DNA of 64,000 nucleotides from NCBI GenBank assembly GCA_016199985.1, contig JACQFQ010000050.1, forward strand, positions 1 through 64,000. Reading direction: 5' to 3'. Of this stretch, positions 11,801 to 26,800 are shown piece after piece. The DNA is from Verrucomicrobiota bacterium. GTDB taxonomy: Bacteria; Verrucomicrobiota; Verrucomicrobiia; Limisphaerales; UBA11320. Numbering within the stretch: position 1 is the stretch's first letter; the number at the start of each line of letters is the position of its first letter. A program made the translations under genes and the position numbers. Below the pieces are notes generated by a model. It saw only the letters and a program-made list of their open reading frames with translations. It made no database searches and was not told where the DNA came from.

Positions 11801-14800
11801 GTTCAGCGCCAGCTTGAGCGGGGCTGACAACGTTCTGCCCGGCGCGCCAGGATCAGGAACAGTCGGCTTTATCCAGGCACAGCTTGCGGGCGGCGTGACG
11901 AATCGCACTTTGGCTTCCGCCGCTTTCCCGCTCAAGGACACCACGAACACGCTGGTGATCAGTTCCACAGCCTCCGGAGCGGCGGGCAACGGACTGATTG
12001 TTCAGTTTGTGGACGTGGGCAGTGGAACAGATTCCGTGAGTTGGGATCCAGCGCTGGGGGCGGCGGGCGTTCTGACCCTCCGCATTCATCCCCTCCTGAC
12101 AACGGCCGAGCAGGCGATGAACCTCGTGAACGCGCGCGCAGCGACCGTTGTTGGGATGCCAAAGGCCTCCCTGAGTTCCCCGTTGGACGGAACGCACATC
12201 CTGCAAGTGTTCGCGCCCGCTGTGACCAGTGGAGGGAAGGAGAACGACAACAAGGCGACTCTCACGGTGGCGGGCGTGACTTTCACAGAGAAGACGGCGA
12301 ACACACTCGCCGGCAACATCGCCATCTCCGTGGCGTCGAAGGCGTCGCAGATCTCGGACTCCTTTATCATCGTTCCTGACTCGGCGGGCAACCCAACCCG
12401 CATCCAGATCACCTATCGACAGTTCGGCACCTTGACCGTGAAGAATCTGATCGCCGCTTTGGCCGCCAACGATGTGGTGAATTCCCGCTTCACCCTGTCT
12501 GCCGCGGTGGCCGATTCAACCAAGCTGAGCACCTTCCCGGCGCAGCAGTTGACCGGGACGATCGCGCCGCTGGGAGAGGGGGCCAAGAACGCGACGGCGG
12601 CGGGATCCTTGGTTGTGGCTCCGGGCGAAAACAACGACCTCCAAATCACAGCCAAAGCCAAGGGGGTTCTCTACAACGACGTCCAGGTGGGGTTCGTCAA
12701 TACGGGCAAAGTGGTCAACCCCGTTGAGGTTGTTGTTGGGTGGACGGCCTCGCCGTTGGGAGCGGCCGGAGGCACTCTTTTGTTTGACATCAACGACAAG
12801 ACCACGGCTCAGAATATCGTCGATGCGATGGCGCGGCCTTCGAACGCCGCCGCCGCCAACTTGTTCAAGGTGGTGAAAACCGCGCAGGATTCCGGCAAGG
12901 CCAACAGCGGAGCCGGCGTGGCGCCCAACTCGGCCCAGCTTGCGGCCGACGGCGCCGATGTCGGAGCGGCGGGGGCCATCGCCTCGGGTGTGGTGGTGAT
13001 TCCCAGCGAAAACAACGACCTGAAGATCACCGCGCGATCCCCGGGCGACGCTTTCAATGGCGCGGTCAGTTTCATCAACACAGGCCGATCCACCCAGGCG
13101 CAGGATGTTTTCGTGACATGGCTTTCAGCCGAGCACTTGTTGGAGTTCGACATCCACTCGGCAACGACGGCCGCTGACATCGTCGCCGCCATGGGCAAGC
13201 CGGTGAACGCGGACGCCGCGGCGGCCTTCACAGTGGCTCTGCGAACCCCGGTGGCGGCTAAAACGCCAACCGTCGGCGCCCTCCGTCCGCAGGGACTGAC
13301 TTCCGGCACTGGCAGATCCACGCCGCGTTGGGTGGACTTTGGCTTGAACCTCCCAAACGCGATCGTGGGGGCTCTCAGCTACACCCCGGCCTTGACCTAT
13401 AAGAGCGCCGCCGGCAACACCGCGACCTACGGGGATGTCCTGTTGGTGGCGCTTCGTGGACGGGGTGTTTGGAGACTGAACGTCGCGACCGTGAACCTGG
13501 CTCAGCCCTCCGAGCTGCGACTCCAGGGCGACTCCAAGGACAATGCTTTTGCCTTCCGTCTGAATCCCGATCATGCCCTCCCGCTGGATCCATGGGTTGA
13601 TGTTTTCCAGTTGGACCTGCCTCCCGGTCGCCAACTCCTGGGCAGCTATCCTTTGCGCATGCTCGACAGCATTCGTGTGCTGGGCGGGGACGGGAATGAT
13701 CGTTTGCTGCTGGACTCGCGCATTCGTGTCCCTGGGGGCTTGGGATACGACGGCGGCGCGGGCGCCGACAGCCTGGTCCTTTTGGGATCGCCTGGGGACG
13801 CCCTGCTGAGCCGAGCCGTCGGAGCCACCAGCGGCTCGGTCTTGATCGGCGGCGGCGGTCTCACGACAAACCCTTCGCTCTCGGTCGAGTTTGAAAATGT
13901 TCAGCTCGTGCAGATTGATCTCCCCAACGCCGGCTCCGGAAACGACCTGGCAGGCGTCCAGTCAGGCCTTCAGTTCCTGGCAACCTCCAGCAAGATCAGC
14001 GGGGCGATCGGATCGAAGCAGTTGCCGCTCATCGACGATGGAGTGACGAACGTGATCAGCGGGACCTCGGATGTTCCCTTGGAACCGCGCTCGGATCGTT
14101 CCGAGCTTGTGGCGGGCCCTGCCGCCGAGGAAGAGGGCGATCCAGAAGCTGCCTCAGGCGGGAGTTCTCAGCTGGCCTCCATTCTTTCCCGTTTGCTGGG
14201 CGGGGACACGCTGACAAAGATCGGGACCGGATCCATCTCCAGCCTCGAAGGGCTGCGACAGACGCTGGATGATCTCGATGACACACCCGGCAACGTGAAG
14301 CTCTTCAACTCCGGCGGCGAGTTCTTGTTCGACATGACGGTTGTGCAGGATGTCGACGGAGCGACAGCTCTCGATCTGGAGGCTTTTGGCGGCGCGCTTT
14401 CCCTAAAGGGCAGCATTGACCTGAGCGCCCAGGTCGCGCTGCACCTGGTCTTCGGGGCCGATGCCCAAGGCTTCTACTTCCAGCCCACCGCGGCCGGCGA
14501 TCATGCGATCAGCCTGAGCAATATTCAGATCGACGGAGACCTCGAGGCCGCCGGCGACATCGGGATCATCTCGGTGCGCGTCTCGAACGCGACGCTGAAG
14601 TTTGATCCCAGCGTCCAGATCACCCTCGATCTCAAGGAACCCTTGGTCGGCGAGGTCGATGGAAAGGTCCGGATGGCGGATTTCTCCGCGCCTTTGACTG
14701 ATCTCATCGACGTCAACCTGACCGGCAACCATGGAATGGATGTCAACCATACTCCGGACGTGGTGTTCAGCGCGGTGGTCAACATCGATTCCATTTTCGG

Positions 14801-17800
14801 CAAGCTTGACCCGCAGCAGTTCATCTTCACCTGGACCGACATCACGGAACTGTCGTCGCTCACCGTCACGGGCGGCGGTGTTGCCTACCTGCAGGACAAG
14901 ATTGGAGTCATCGCCGATGCCATTGAGAAAGGCATTGGACGCCTTCATGATTTGTCCAACGCGCTGAGCAGCGGCGCCGCTTTCAACACGGATCTCCCCT
15001 TGGTGAACCGAAAGCTGAAGGACATGTTCGACGTCGGCGCTCTGCTGGATGTGGGCACGGCGGTGATCGAGTATCTGAGGGATCCAGGCGACCCGAATCA
15101 CACCGACTCCGGATACCAGTTCCCGACCTTCGAAGGCTTGGCGGATGTCATCGACGCTCAGTTGAACGCCGCTCTCGCCGGCGCCACGGGCAACTCTCCT
15201 TTGAGCGTCAACGTCGACTTGTCTCCCGAAGACATGCAATTGGTGTTCGAGGTGTCCCTGGATGTGTCCAAGACGTTCTCCCAGGACCTGAACTTCGGCT
15301 CCGCCTTTGCGGCCCTGGGGCTGGATCCCAGCAGCGGCGCCAAGATCGATGTCACCATCGGCGCCGCGCTGGACTTCTCGTTCGGCCTCGATCTCGGCGA
15401 CTTTCCGCCGACGGCTTCGAACTTCTTTGTCCAGGTCCACACGGCGGAGTTGAACGCGAGCGTGGCCGTGAACGACCTGAGCGCCTCCACCTCGTTTGCT
15501 GGAGCCACGGTCGGAATCACCGGCGGGCAAATTGCTCTCTTCGCGCACGTCGCCGTGGGGCTGAACGACCCGAACCACGACGACAAGCTCAGCTTCGCTG
15601 AGCTCACATCCAAGTCCACGAGCCTCGCGAGCCTGATTCAGTTCACGGCGCAGGCCTCCCTGGAAGCGTCCATCCCGCTGACAACGCTGAGCATCGCCGG
15701 GTTCGATCTTGCGAAGTATGGCGTCCCCACGGTGCTCATCCACGGCCCGGGCCTGTTTTCCGTCTCAGCCGCTGGATTGATCGTGAATCGTCCCCAGTTC
15801 TCCATCGATATCTTCCTCGATAACCCGGACGTTCAGGCGAACATCCTGGATCGACTCCAGGATCTCACCGACAAACTACAGAACAAGGCCGGCGGATCGA
15901 CCAGCTTCCTCGATGACGAGATTCCCATTCTCCACAAATCCATCAACGATCTGGTGGGGAATCTTTCGCAGGCCTTGGATCTTCATGCGACGGCCAAGAC
16001 GTACTTCGACTCCTTCCTTGCGACGGATCCAAACACGAGCGCGCCCGGCCTGAACTACGATCCGACCGGCGCCAGGAAGCCGGATCTTGCGGGGCTCGCA
16101 GGCTGGATGGTCGTTGAGACCGCGAAGCGGCTGACGACGAGCGGCGAAGAGGGACCGCTCACGATGAGCGCCGGCTTTGATCTCTCAACCCATGAGCTGC
16201 GGTTCAAGGCCAGGTTCGACTACGAGAACAGGCAGACCTATCTCCTCGACAGCGCGAACCTGGCGAGTGACATGCATCTCGAGGGCAGCGTCGCTTTCAC
16301 CGGCGTCACCGTGGTGAGGCTGTTGGGGCGCGTCACCGCGGGCTTCGGCGTTGCGCTGGATCTCGGCCGCATTTTCAGTGTTTCCACCCTGCCGGACGCG
16401 GTGAAGTTCACCTTTGATCCCGTCACGTTCCTTGGGGAGCTCACCGCGCTGGATATCAACTTCGTCGCGGGCTTCGGCGGCGCGGTGTCGGGCGGCGTGA
16501 CGCATGGGACCCTGGATCTCACGCTGGGCGGGAAGCTCGAGGTGACGGATCCCAATGGCGACGGCGTGGTCACCTTGCGCGAGATGCGCGCCACGCCTTT
16601 CGGAGACCTTCTCCACTTCACCGCGTCGGCTTCGGTCGACGCCATGCTGCCGCTCACGATCACGATCGCCGGCTTCAACCCCACGGATTATGGCGTCCCG
16701 ATAGTGCGTGTTTCCGGGGAGAACTTCCTGACGTTCGACAGCAATCGCAAGGCGGCCAACGGGACGCCGCAGAAGATTGTGGTCCTGCGACCTGACTTCT
16801 CCGTGGACATTCAGCTGACTGAGGCCCTGATCGAAAAGATCCTGGATGTCACGAGAAAGTTTGATGAGAAGCTGGACAGCGCTCTGGGCAACGCGGACTC
16901 CACCCTGGCGACGCAGTTGCCGGTCATCGGAAAGACGCTGGGCCAGGTGCTCGGCATCACGAGCCTTCGCGGACTGTTTGCCATCACGCCCGTGGTTCAG
17001 TCTTTCTTCGACAGCTCGCCGCTGCCCACGGTTCTCGGCCTGCTCGATGAGCTCAGGAATCATTTCAAGGAGGGGGTCTCCAGGGCCATAGATCTGGACC
17101 AGCTCAACGCGATCGGCGCCAACTTCCAGTTGCAGGTGGCGACTCAGTTGGATCTGCGCGGCTTCATTTTCCAGAACGCAAATCTGAAGGGGGTCAACTT
17201 CGCGGGGTCCGACCTGGAAGGCGTCGACTTCCGCGGGGCTGACCTGCGCGGCGCGAATTTCACCGGGGCGAACCTCCGAGGCGCAGACTTCACCGGCGCG
17301 CGTCTCGAAGACGCGATGCTGGCCGGCGCTTGGGCGATCGGCGGTATTTTCAAGGACGTGCGCATCAACGCTGGCGCCAACGTGGCTGGGTTGTTTTTCG
17401 ATCGCTCGACTGTGTGGAAGGACGGAAAGAAGGACAGAAACGCGCTGCCGCCGCTCGGTGTGAGCGGTGAAGCCGCCGCCCGCTATGTTGGGGTGGGCGT
17501 GGACTTGTCCGGCCTCGACCTCCGTGGTTTCAACCTCTCGGGACTTGATCTGACAGGCGCGATCCTTACGGGCGCCAAACTCATGGGCGCCAATCTGCGG
17601 GGCGCGAACTTCACCGCCGCCAATCTGGTCGGAGTGGATTTCAGCAATGCGTTCGCCGTGGGCGCCGTGTTCGACAAGGCCGCAACGGATTTGACCACCG
17701 TCTTCACCGGATTGATCCACGGCGCGACCTGGTCGGCTCAATTGAGCCGCGACCTGACCTATCTGCTGGCCCCCTCTGTGGATCTTTCGTCCATCGCCAC

Positions 17801-20800
17801 TCCGTTGAACTTCTCGCGATTCGATCTCTCCGGTCTCGATCTTTCCGGCGTGAAATTCGGCCAGTCGATCCTGGCGGGCGCAAACCTCTCCGGCGCCAAG
17901 CTGGCCGGCGTGAACTTGGGCGGCTTGTCGCTCCGTGGGACGAATCTGAGCGGCGCCACCAGCCTGAACCTCACTGGGGTCACGAGCCTGTTCGGCGCGG
18001 ACCTGCAAGGCGTGAGCTTCGCGAGCGGCTTCAACAAGGTGCTCGCAGGCCTCGACCTCCGGGGCGCGAATCTCACGGGCCTGAATCTCGCTGGCTTCGA
18101 TCTCAGCGGCGCCAAGCTCCAGGGCGCCAACTTCAGCAAGGCCCTCGGCCTCGCGACGGCGAATCTCAAAGGCGCCTTCAAAGACGCCCTGACCCTGGTC
18201 ACCGGCTTTAGTTGGTCGACGGATGTCGTGGATGTGAAGCCCTTCGACGTCTTTACGCCGTCGACGGCGCCGATCTTCAGCTTCGGAGGCGGATTCGATC
18301 CCGGCAGCCACGAGCTCAAGTTCAACATCGGCGTCAATTTCCACCCGGTTGTCGAGCTGGGCTTCTCATTCGACACGGCGAGCCTCGGGTCCACTGCCAG
18401 CGACCTCGGGCTGAACCTGACCGGTGGCGGCCGTCTCACCGCGGGCTTGGTTCTTGAGGCCAGCGCCTTCTTTGGCGTGAACCTGAACGTCCTCGATCCC
18501 AACAGCCCGTCCTTCGGCAAGACCAACACGGCTCTGTTCTTTGGCGTCGACACGTTGCGCGCGGGAGCGGGAATCCAAATCGCGGGCCTGAACCTCATCG
18601 CCTCGCTGGGCAGCTTGTCAGGGGGGGTGAAGGATGGAACGGCGACGTTGACGGCCGGGGTGCAAGTGGACCTCACGGGATCGACGGAGCCGGATCATCG
18701 GTTCACATTTGCCACGGCGGGCAACATCAAGGTGGGCCTGGGAGTGACGGGAAGCCTGGCGGCCACGCTGCCTTTGACCCTCACGCTCCCCGCGGTGGGG
18801 ACGGTCACGAACTTTGGGACGCCGACGGTGATCCTCTCCGCGCCCAAGTTGTTCGCGGGGACCGCGCCGAACGTGGTGATCAATCGTCCGAGCGTCGCCG
18901 TGGACATCCTGCTCGAGGACAGGGCCGTTCAGGACAACCTCCTGAGCCTCCTCGACGGCCTGAACAACAATGGCCTCAACGATCCCAATGGTCCTTTCGC
19001 CGCGGAAATCCCGCTGGTCGGGAAGAAGCTGGGCGATCTTGTGGGCCCGATTGCGGATTTCCTGGATCTCCACGCGGCCGCGGACACGTATTTCAAATCC
19101 GCGTTGCCGACCGGCCAGCACAACTTGTCGGGGTTGATCAACGCGGTGGTTCAGGGCGTGTCCGCGAAGGTGACTGCGGGATTCGGCGGCGATTCGGCCC
19201 AGGGCCCGTTCACGATGAGCGGGGGCGTCGACCTGACCCATCATCTGATAAAACTCGGATTTGGTTTCAACATCACCAAGTCGACGACCGTGAGCCTGGA
19301 TCTGAACTCTCTCCTGCCGGCGGATGGTTTTTCGACCAGCAGCGGCGCCTTGAAGATCACCGGCGGCGTCCAGGCCACCTTGCTGGGACGCTTTGCGGCC
19401 GGGTTCAGCGTCACGCTCGATCTCGACAAGCTGATTTCGGCGCCTCTCGACGCCGTCGTCTTCCATCTGGACAACCTGCAAGCCTCGGCGGAGTTCCATG
19501 CCACGTCGATCTCGCTCGGAATCAGCCTTGGCAGCGTCGCCGCGGGCATCGAAGGCGGGACATTGGATGTCGTTGTCGGGACCGGGATGACGGTCACGGA
19601 CAAGACGAAGAACGGCAACGTCACTCTCAGGGAAATCAAGACGGCCGGTTTCAAGAATCTGATGACCCTCGCGGCGTCCGCGACCTTGGACACCACGTTG
19701 CCGATGACGGTCACGATCGGTGGTTCCGGCGCCAATGCCGCGCTCCATATTGCCAAAACGCTGTTCGACTACAGCTCATCGCGCACGCCCGCTTTCATCG
19801 CTCCTCCAGCCGCCCTGATCGAGATCCTGGGCGCCGTGATCAAGATCGGCGACATCACCATCAAGGGCAGCTACTCGAGCGAGCCGCCGGGGCCGAATGG
19901 CGAATCTGTCACGACCATAAAGGGCCCCGACGCGAAGACCGATCCGACTTCCAAAGCCAGCCTCGATTTCGGCGGACTCCTGGTGCTGACCGCCATCAGC
20001 GTGACCTACAAGTCATTCCCCTCGGCTGTGACCCTGGGTGGCGTCAGTTACGCGAATGGTCTGCAGGAAGTGTTGATCAATGACGGCAAGATCGATCTCG
20101 GCGCGGTCTCCCTGTCGGGCTCCTTCGATATCCGGCGATCCAAGGCGACGGATACCGAAGCTCTGACAACGGTGGCCTTCACGAATTTGACGGTTTCCGT
20201 CCATTCCGTGGATTCGTCCGGCGCGGCCGGGGCCGAGTTGGTGAGCGTGAGCGGCGACGGATCCTTCCACTACGGATCGACGGATGGTTTCAAGCTCGAC
20301 GCGTTGGCGGTCACGAACTTCAACCTACTGCCTGCCAAGCAGACGGCGCCGAACGGCGCGGCGCCCAACATCGCGCCGGGTTCGCCAGCCAACGCCATCA
20401 CGCCGGCCGACGCTCCCCCCGTCCTGCCCAGAGGTCCGCCGACGACGATCACACTCGGCCCTCTCGTCTTAACGAATCCGGCGATCAAGCTCAGCAATTT
20501 GGGAATCGCCTTCGAAAACGGGAACCCCACGATCAGGGCCAAGGTGACCATCGGGGTGGAAACGGCCACCATCACCGGTCCCGGTGACAGCAGTGTTAGG
20601 ATCACGGACGGAACCGACGTTGACAGTTTCGGAATCTCAGGGAGCCTTGATGTCAGCGTCACCCTCACGAAAGTAGCCCAGGCCGGACCTGTTCCCATCT
20701 ACGTCCCCAGCGACCTCGACGTCGGCAAGTTCAATCTGAAGGTCGACCATCTTGAAGTGGCCTTCAGCAAGTTCCTCCTCATCACGGCGGATACGGTCGT

Positions 20801-23800
20801 CCTGGATCCCCAGGCAACGGCCACTCAGAAAATGCTCAGCTTCGGCCAGGTCGGCGCGAAACTCACCGCGGGCCCGGTTGTGATTGGAGGCAGCGCCAGA
20901 AACTTTGCGATTCTCGGCAACGGTCAGTTCCAGGCCAGCACCAGCACGGTCCCGGGCCAGGACTTCAGCGTCACTCTCACCCTGGGCCAAGGCCAGGACG
21001 CCAGCGCTCTCAACACACCGTCGTGGCTCCCGCTCAAGAATCTTTCCATCACGCTTCAGTGGCCGAACGGGAACTTCAACACGGCGCCTGAGAAGTTCAT
21101 CCTCATCCTCGACGCCGATGTGGCCAGCATTGCCGGTCTGCCCGGGGTGACGATCTCCGGCGGCATTCACGGCTTGAAGATTGACGTGGCGAAGCTGGCC
21201 GCAGGCGAGTTCCCGATCATCGATCTGGAGTCGATGGCCCTTGAGGTTGGCGGGACGGCCTTCGGAGCGGACATTAAAGGGACGATTATCGGGGGGGTGC
21301 TGAAGTTCGACTCCAACGGCAATCTGATCCCCAGCACCCAGACGCCGGCGGAAGGATCGATCGCCAAGCGCGTGTTCTTCGGCGCCTTGGGCGCGGAGTT
21401 GAACATCGCCGGCCTGGGCGGCGTGGATTTCCGCATGGGCTTCTCGGACTTCGGGCCTCTCTCCCTCTTCATCAGCGCGGGAATCCCCATCATCCTCGAG
21501 CCGAACTCCGGCCTCGCCATCACCAATCTGCGCGGCGGGATCGATTTCGGCGCGGTCATGCCGGATCCGATCGTCTACAAGAAGGATCCCAACACCGGCC
21601 TGCCCACCGCCGACATCGACACCCAGGCCAGCGCCTTCAAACTGCGGGCGTTGGCCACCGCGTCCAACCCCAGCCAAACCACCGCCGATGTCTGGCTGGC
21701 GCAACTGAAGCAACAGATTGCGACCTTGGTGAAGAACAGCCACGGCGGCTCATTGAGCTTTGACGCGCTGACCAAGAACATGCTCATCCACGCCGGAGCG
21801 ACGCTCTATGACGCGTACGCCTCGACGCACAGCTTCCGCGCGGATGTCGACCTCACCATCGATATCACCGGCAAGATTCTGATGACCGGGAAGGCGACGT
21901 TTGGGGACAACTTGAGCCTGGACGCGGACTTCTATGGAGACCTGAGCCAGATTCAGAAGGGCTCAGGCCACTTCCTCTTCCTCATGGACGAGCCAGGCCA
22001 GCCTCTGCGCAGCACCGCCGGAGGCGTGAGTTACTATGGATCCCTCAGCTTTGGATTCACCGACCCGACCACCAACTCGGCGCTGACAGCGGACCAACTC
22101 AAATCGAGATTCCTCTCCAACCGGGCCGTTACCGACACCTTCACGGCGCCGTCGACCACCTCCTTCGCGCTCAGCAACCCGATCAGCGGAAACCCCGCCT
22201 CCATCGTCGTGAACGGCCTGAGCTATGGCGGCGCTTACACGATCAACACCGCGTCGAACACATCCACTCTTATTCTCAACACAGTAGTTCCTGAGGGGCA
22301 GACCGTTGTCGTGAACTATCAGGACGCTTCGAGCGTTGCGCAGGTCGACAACTTCACGGCCACGCCCACTCGCTTTACGCTGACCCAGCCTCTGGTGAAG
22401 ACCGAGGCGGTCACGGTGACCGTGAGCGGCAAGCCCGCCGCCGCGGGGGATTATTCAATCGCGAACAACGCGATCACCTTCAAGAAGGCCCTCGCTCAGG
22501 GCACCACAGTGGTCGTCGGTTATAAGGCCTCCGCGGCCCTCGGGGCTGACGGCAACCCCATCGGTTCCGACGCCTCAGCCAAGCCGGCGAACTTCCAGAT
22601 TGTGATCGCGGGCGGCGTCCGCGCGGATGTGTTCAGCAACACGCTCTTTGTTCAGCTGGACGGCGAGGTCAAGCTGACCTTCGGGGCGTCGCGAATAACG
22701 GTGGACGTGAGCGCCACTCTTGAAGTTTCCATCCTGGGCCTCTTGGCGAGCGCCGAGGGCGAGCTGATCATTGATTTCGCGGATGGATTCAAGATGTGGG
22801 GCGCGTTGAAGATGAAGACCAGCGACGGTCTCAGCGCGAAGCTCGCGCCCTTCGGCATCACGCTCCAGGCTCAGGCGACTTTCGTCATCAACACGACGCC
22901 GGACCTGCAGACCGTGACGCTGCATCCGCCGAGTCCGGAGGCTCCGATCACCATCAATACGGATCCGCAGAGCTTTCGAATCACCGCCACAGGCCTTGCC
23001 CGCTTCCAGGTGGGGACTTTGGAGATCTTCCGAATCGAGGGCGGCTTCGACTTCAAAATCGATAAGACCGGCCTGAGCATCATCATGGTGGGCGCCCTGA
23101 AAGTGGGCCCGGATCCCAATCCCATCCTGACCTTCCAGGTCACCGCGCTGCTGTTTGCGGGCATGGATCAAGGGGTCGGCGGATTTGCCGGCATGTTCAG
23201 CGTTCGCCTGGACAGCAAGCTGGGCCCATTCTCGGTGAGTGGTGATTTCCTGGTTCAGATCAACACTTTCGGCCATCAGGTCGGCATCGGAATACCCACA
23301 GCGACGCCTGTCTTCCCGCTGATCAAGAATGAGAAGGGCGAGGTGATCGAGATTCCTGCCGGGGGCGAGAACTTTACTTTGGCGGCCAACGGCACATCGC
23401 TCACCCTGACACAACCGCTGCCCGATGGGGCGAGCCTGAGCGTCAGCGACACGACAGATCCCAAGAACATCCTGGCGCTGCGCGAGTCCACGGATGGCGG
23501 CAAGACCGGCGACTACCTGTTCGATCGCGCGAGTTCTACGATCACATTCCTGCAACCGGGCGCCACAGGGAAGTCCATCAGGACGTCCTACAACCGAACC
23601 GCGATCATCTCCGGCGGAGCGCCCAAGCTTCTCGGCGGCTTCGAGGCGGACGGCCCTTACTTTGTCATGCGGGGCATGGGCTCCCTGGACCTCAAGGTCT
23701 CCCAGATCACAGGACAGTTCTATCTCAACCTCACGCCCAATAAGTTTGAGGTGAACATGTCGGGCGGCATCGTGGTTGGGGCGAACCACTACCTGGCCGC

Positions 23801-26800
23801 TGGCGAGTTCACCTTGGTCAACGACCCGGCGCGCGGGGTGTACATCCACGGCGGCGTTCTGGCCAGCATCGACCGAGGCAACAACGCGGGCGCCTATCCG
23901 GGGATCTACCTCACCGGGGCGGGAGTCATCCTGATCAACACCGACAGCGTTTCTCACCAAGTCGTTCTGCTGACTCCGAAAGTGGGCGACACAGCTCCGG
24001 GCCTGAACACATTCGATATCGCAAAGAACAGCTTCACGTTCAAGGCGTCGGTCGTGGCGAGCTTCCGCGCGGGCGCTGTGGAGCTTTTCCGGATCGAAGG
24101 CGCCTTGGTCGCCAGCGCCTCCACGAACCCCGCCGGATTCACATTGATCATCTCGGGCAAGCTCGTGATCGGGCCCGAGAATCATCCCTTGCTGACCTTT
24201 GACGCCAACGCCGTCTTGTTCGCGGGCCAGCTGGCGTCGGGCGAGTCCGGCTTCGCGGCGATGATCCACATCACGCTGAACGCGAGCGGCATCCCGGGCG
24301 TTAAGATCGCGGGCAACTTTGTCCTCGTCACGAACACGTTTGGCAAAGACGTCACCTTCGACATCGCCGCCAAGGATGACGCCACGTTCTCCATCCCGAC
24401 GATTGTGGACGAGCACAACAATAGTCTCGAGACCACGCGCGCCGACACCGGGAGCGGCGTCATCTATCGCCAGATCACCGTGCTGGGCGCCGCGAAGAAT
24501 ACGGATGGCTCCCTGGAGCCTCCGGGCTTCTACGTGTTGATACGCGGATCAGGCGAAGTGAACATCCTCGATTCTTTCCGCATCAGCGGCGCGTTCTCCA
24601 TTCTGATCACCGCGTCGAAGTTTGAGCTAGGCGTCGACGGAAGTCTCGCCCTGGGGCCGCTGGGCAATCTCGAGGCCAAGGGCGTGTTGCAGATCAGCGG
24701 CAATGGGCTGATCGGGGCGTTCCAACTGCATTACGACGCCGGCGCATTCGGAGCCAGCCTCGGACTGAGCTTCAGCGCGACATTGATGTTCGCTGTCAAC
24801 ACCACGGGCGCGTCCAAGACCGTGGCCTTCCCCGGGGGAAGCAGTCTGCAGGTGGACCCGGGCGTGCGCATCCTCGTCGATGGAACGATGACTTTCGCCG
24901 GGGTTGTGGATGCCAGCGTGCGCCTCCAGATTCAATTCGGACCGCAAGGCTTCCGGTTGGATGGGAGCGCGACGATCACGCTGGCTGGCGGACTCCTCAC
25001 CGTGAACCTCGAGGCGCACGTGTTGATCGACTCGGGCGGCTTCAAGCTCGATACGGCGGTCAGCGTCAACGCCACGATCGCCGAAGTCATCAAGCTGGAA
25101 GGTTCCGGCACGCTTCATATCGACACGCACGCTGGCGTCGCCCAGCCGTTCTACCTCAATCTCAACGGCGTCATCACCGTCCTGGAGATCTTTAGGTTCA
25201 ACGTCTCGGTGACGATCCAGGTCGGAGGCCGGTTCGTGCGCCCGAGCAACGCCATCCCGGACAATGGGACGCTGGCTTCATCCGTGAACCTCGGCAGGGG
25301 CGAGTGGGCGTTCAGCTGCAGCGGGTCCGTCTCCTTCTTTGGGCTGACCACGATCAGCGTCTCGGGGTGGGTGCAATCCAACGGGGCCTTTGGCCTCTAC
25401 TTTTCCGGTGGGATCAGCGTTGGCAGCCACTTCCTTGGCTTTGAGGCCGGGATCACCGCGTTGGTCTACTACGACGGCTTCGACACTTTCGGATTCACCG
25501 CCGAGGGCGGGGCCAGTATTTACATCATCGGGATTCGAATCGGGGTGTCCGCGGCGCTGTCTTATAACTCCGCGACGGGCGATATCACGCTGAGAGGAAC
25601 CGTTCACTTCTTCGGAAGCCACAGTCACACTTGGTACATTGGCAAGCTCGAGGTGCCGAAGCCGGCGTTTATGGCGATGGACTCCAATGGCTCCGCCCTC
25701 AGCAGCGGCTCGGCCGCCCCCAACGGCCAGCTCTATCTCACGATCGGAAGGGGCGATGTCCGGCGCTTCAACGCGGCCGACGACAGCGAGACTTACACGG
25801 TCAGCCATATCAGCACCGAGGCGGACGGATCGGAGACCGTCGGCGTTCTCTACAACGGTCGCACGGGCATCTACAAAGGCGTCCGACAGATCCTCACCAC
25901 AGGCAGCGGGTCGGGGGACAAGACGATTTACATCAACCCAGGCGTCACCTCGCAGCTGAGCCTCAAGGGGGGCGGAGGAAACGACTATATTGTTGTCGAG
26001 GGCGGCAGCGCGAGCCTCGTGAATAGCATCGACGGAGCTGGCGGCGATGATGTGGTGCGCGTGCTCACCGCCAACTCAAGCATCCGTTACGACATCACGG
26101 GTGGCAGCGGTTACAACCAGCTCTACGGCGGGCTGGGCAACGACACCTTGCGCGCCGGGCCTGGAGTGGATGAGATCTTCGGCGGGCTGGGCAACGATAC
26201 GATTTTCAGCGGCGCGGGCACGGCTTACATCTTCGCCGACAGCGGCACGTTGAACGAGATCATCCAGAACGGGAACGTCGTGGGTGAATCCATGATCGGG
26301 AACGGAAGCGGGGGCGGGGATGACACGGTCTACGCCAGCTCGGGCGTCAACTATGTCATTGGCGGAGCTGGAGGCGACCGGATCTTCGGTGGCGGCCGAA
26401 ACTTCATCGTCGGGGACAACGGCGAGATGGATTTCAGCGGATCCCAGATTTCCCAGCTCACTCTCGCGGTCTTCTTCAGCGCCGATCCGGCCGTAACGGG
26501 CAATGACTACATCAGCAACGCCGCCGTCAGCGCTCCTCTCTATGCGGCGGGCGGCGGTGGATCCGACACGATCCTCGGCGGATCCGGCAACGATGTCGTC
26601 ACGGGCGATGGCGGGCGTTTCACTTTTGTGAGCGGTGTCTTCAATCGCGTGGATCTCGTGGATGAGGCGTTCGGCGGCAACGACTCCATCAACCTGGGCG
26701 ACGGCAACAACACGGCGTTAGGCGGAGCAGGGGATGATTCCATCGTCGGCGGTTCCGGCGTTGACCTGCTGTATGGCGGTTCCGGCAATGATACGCTTTC

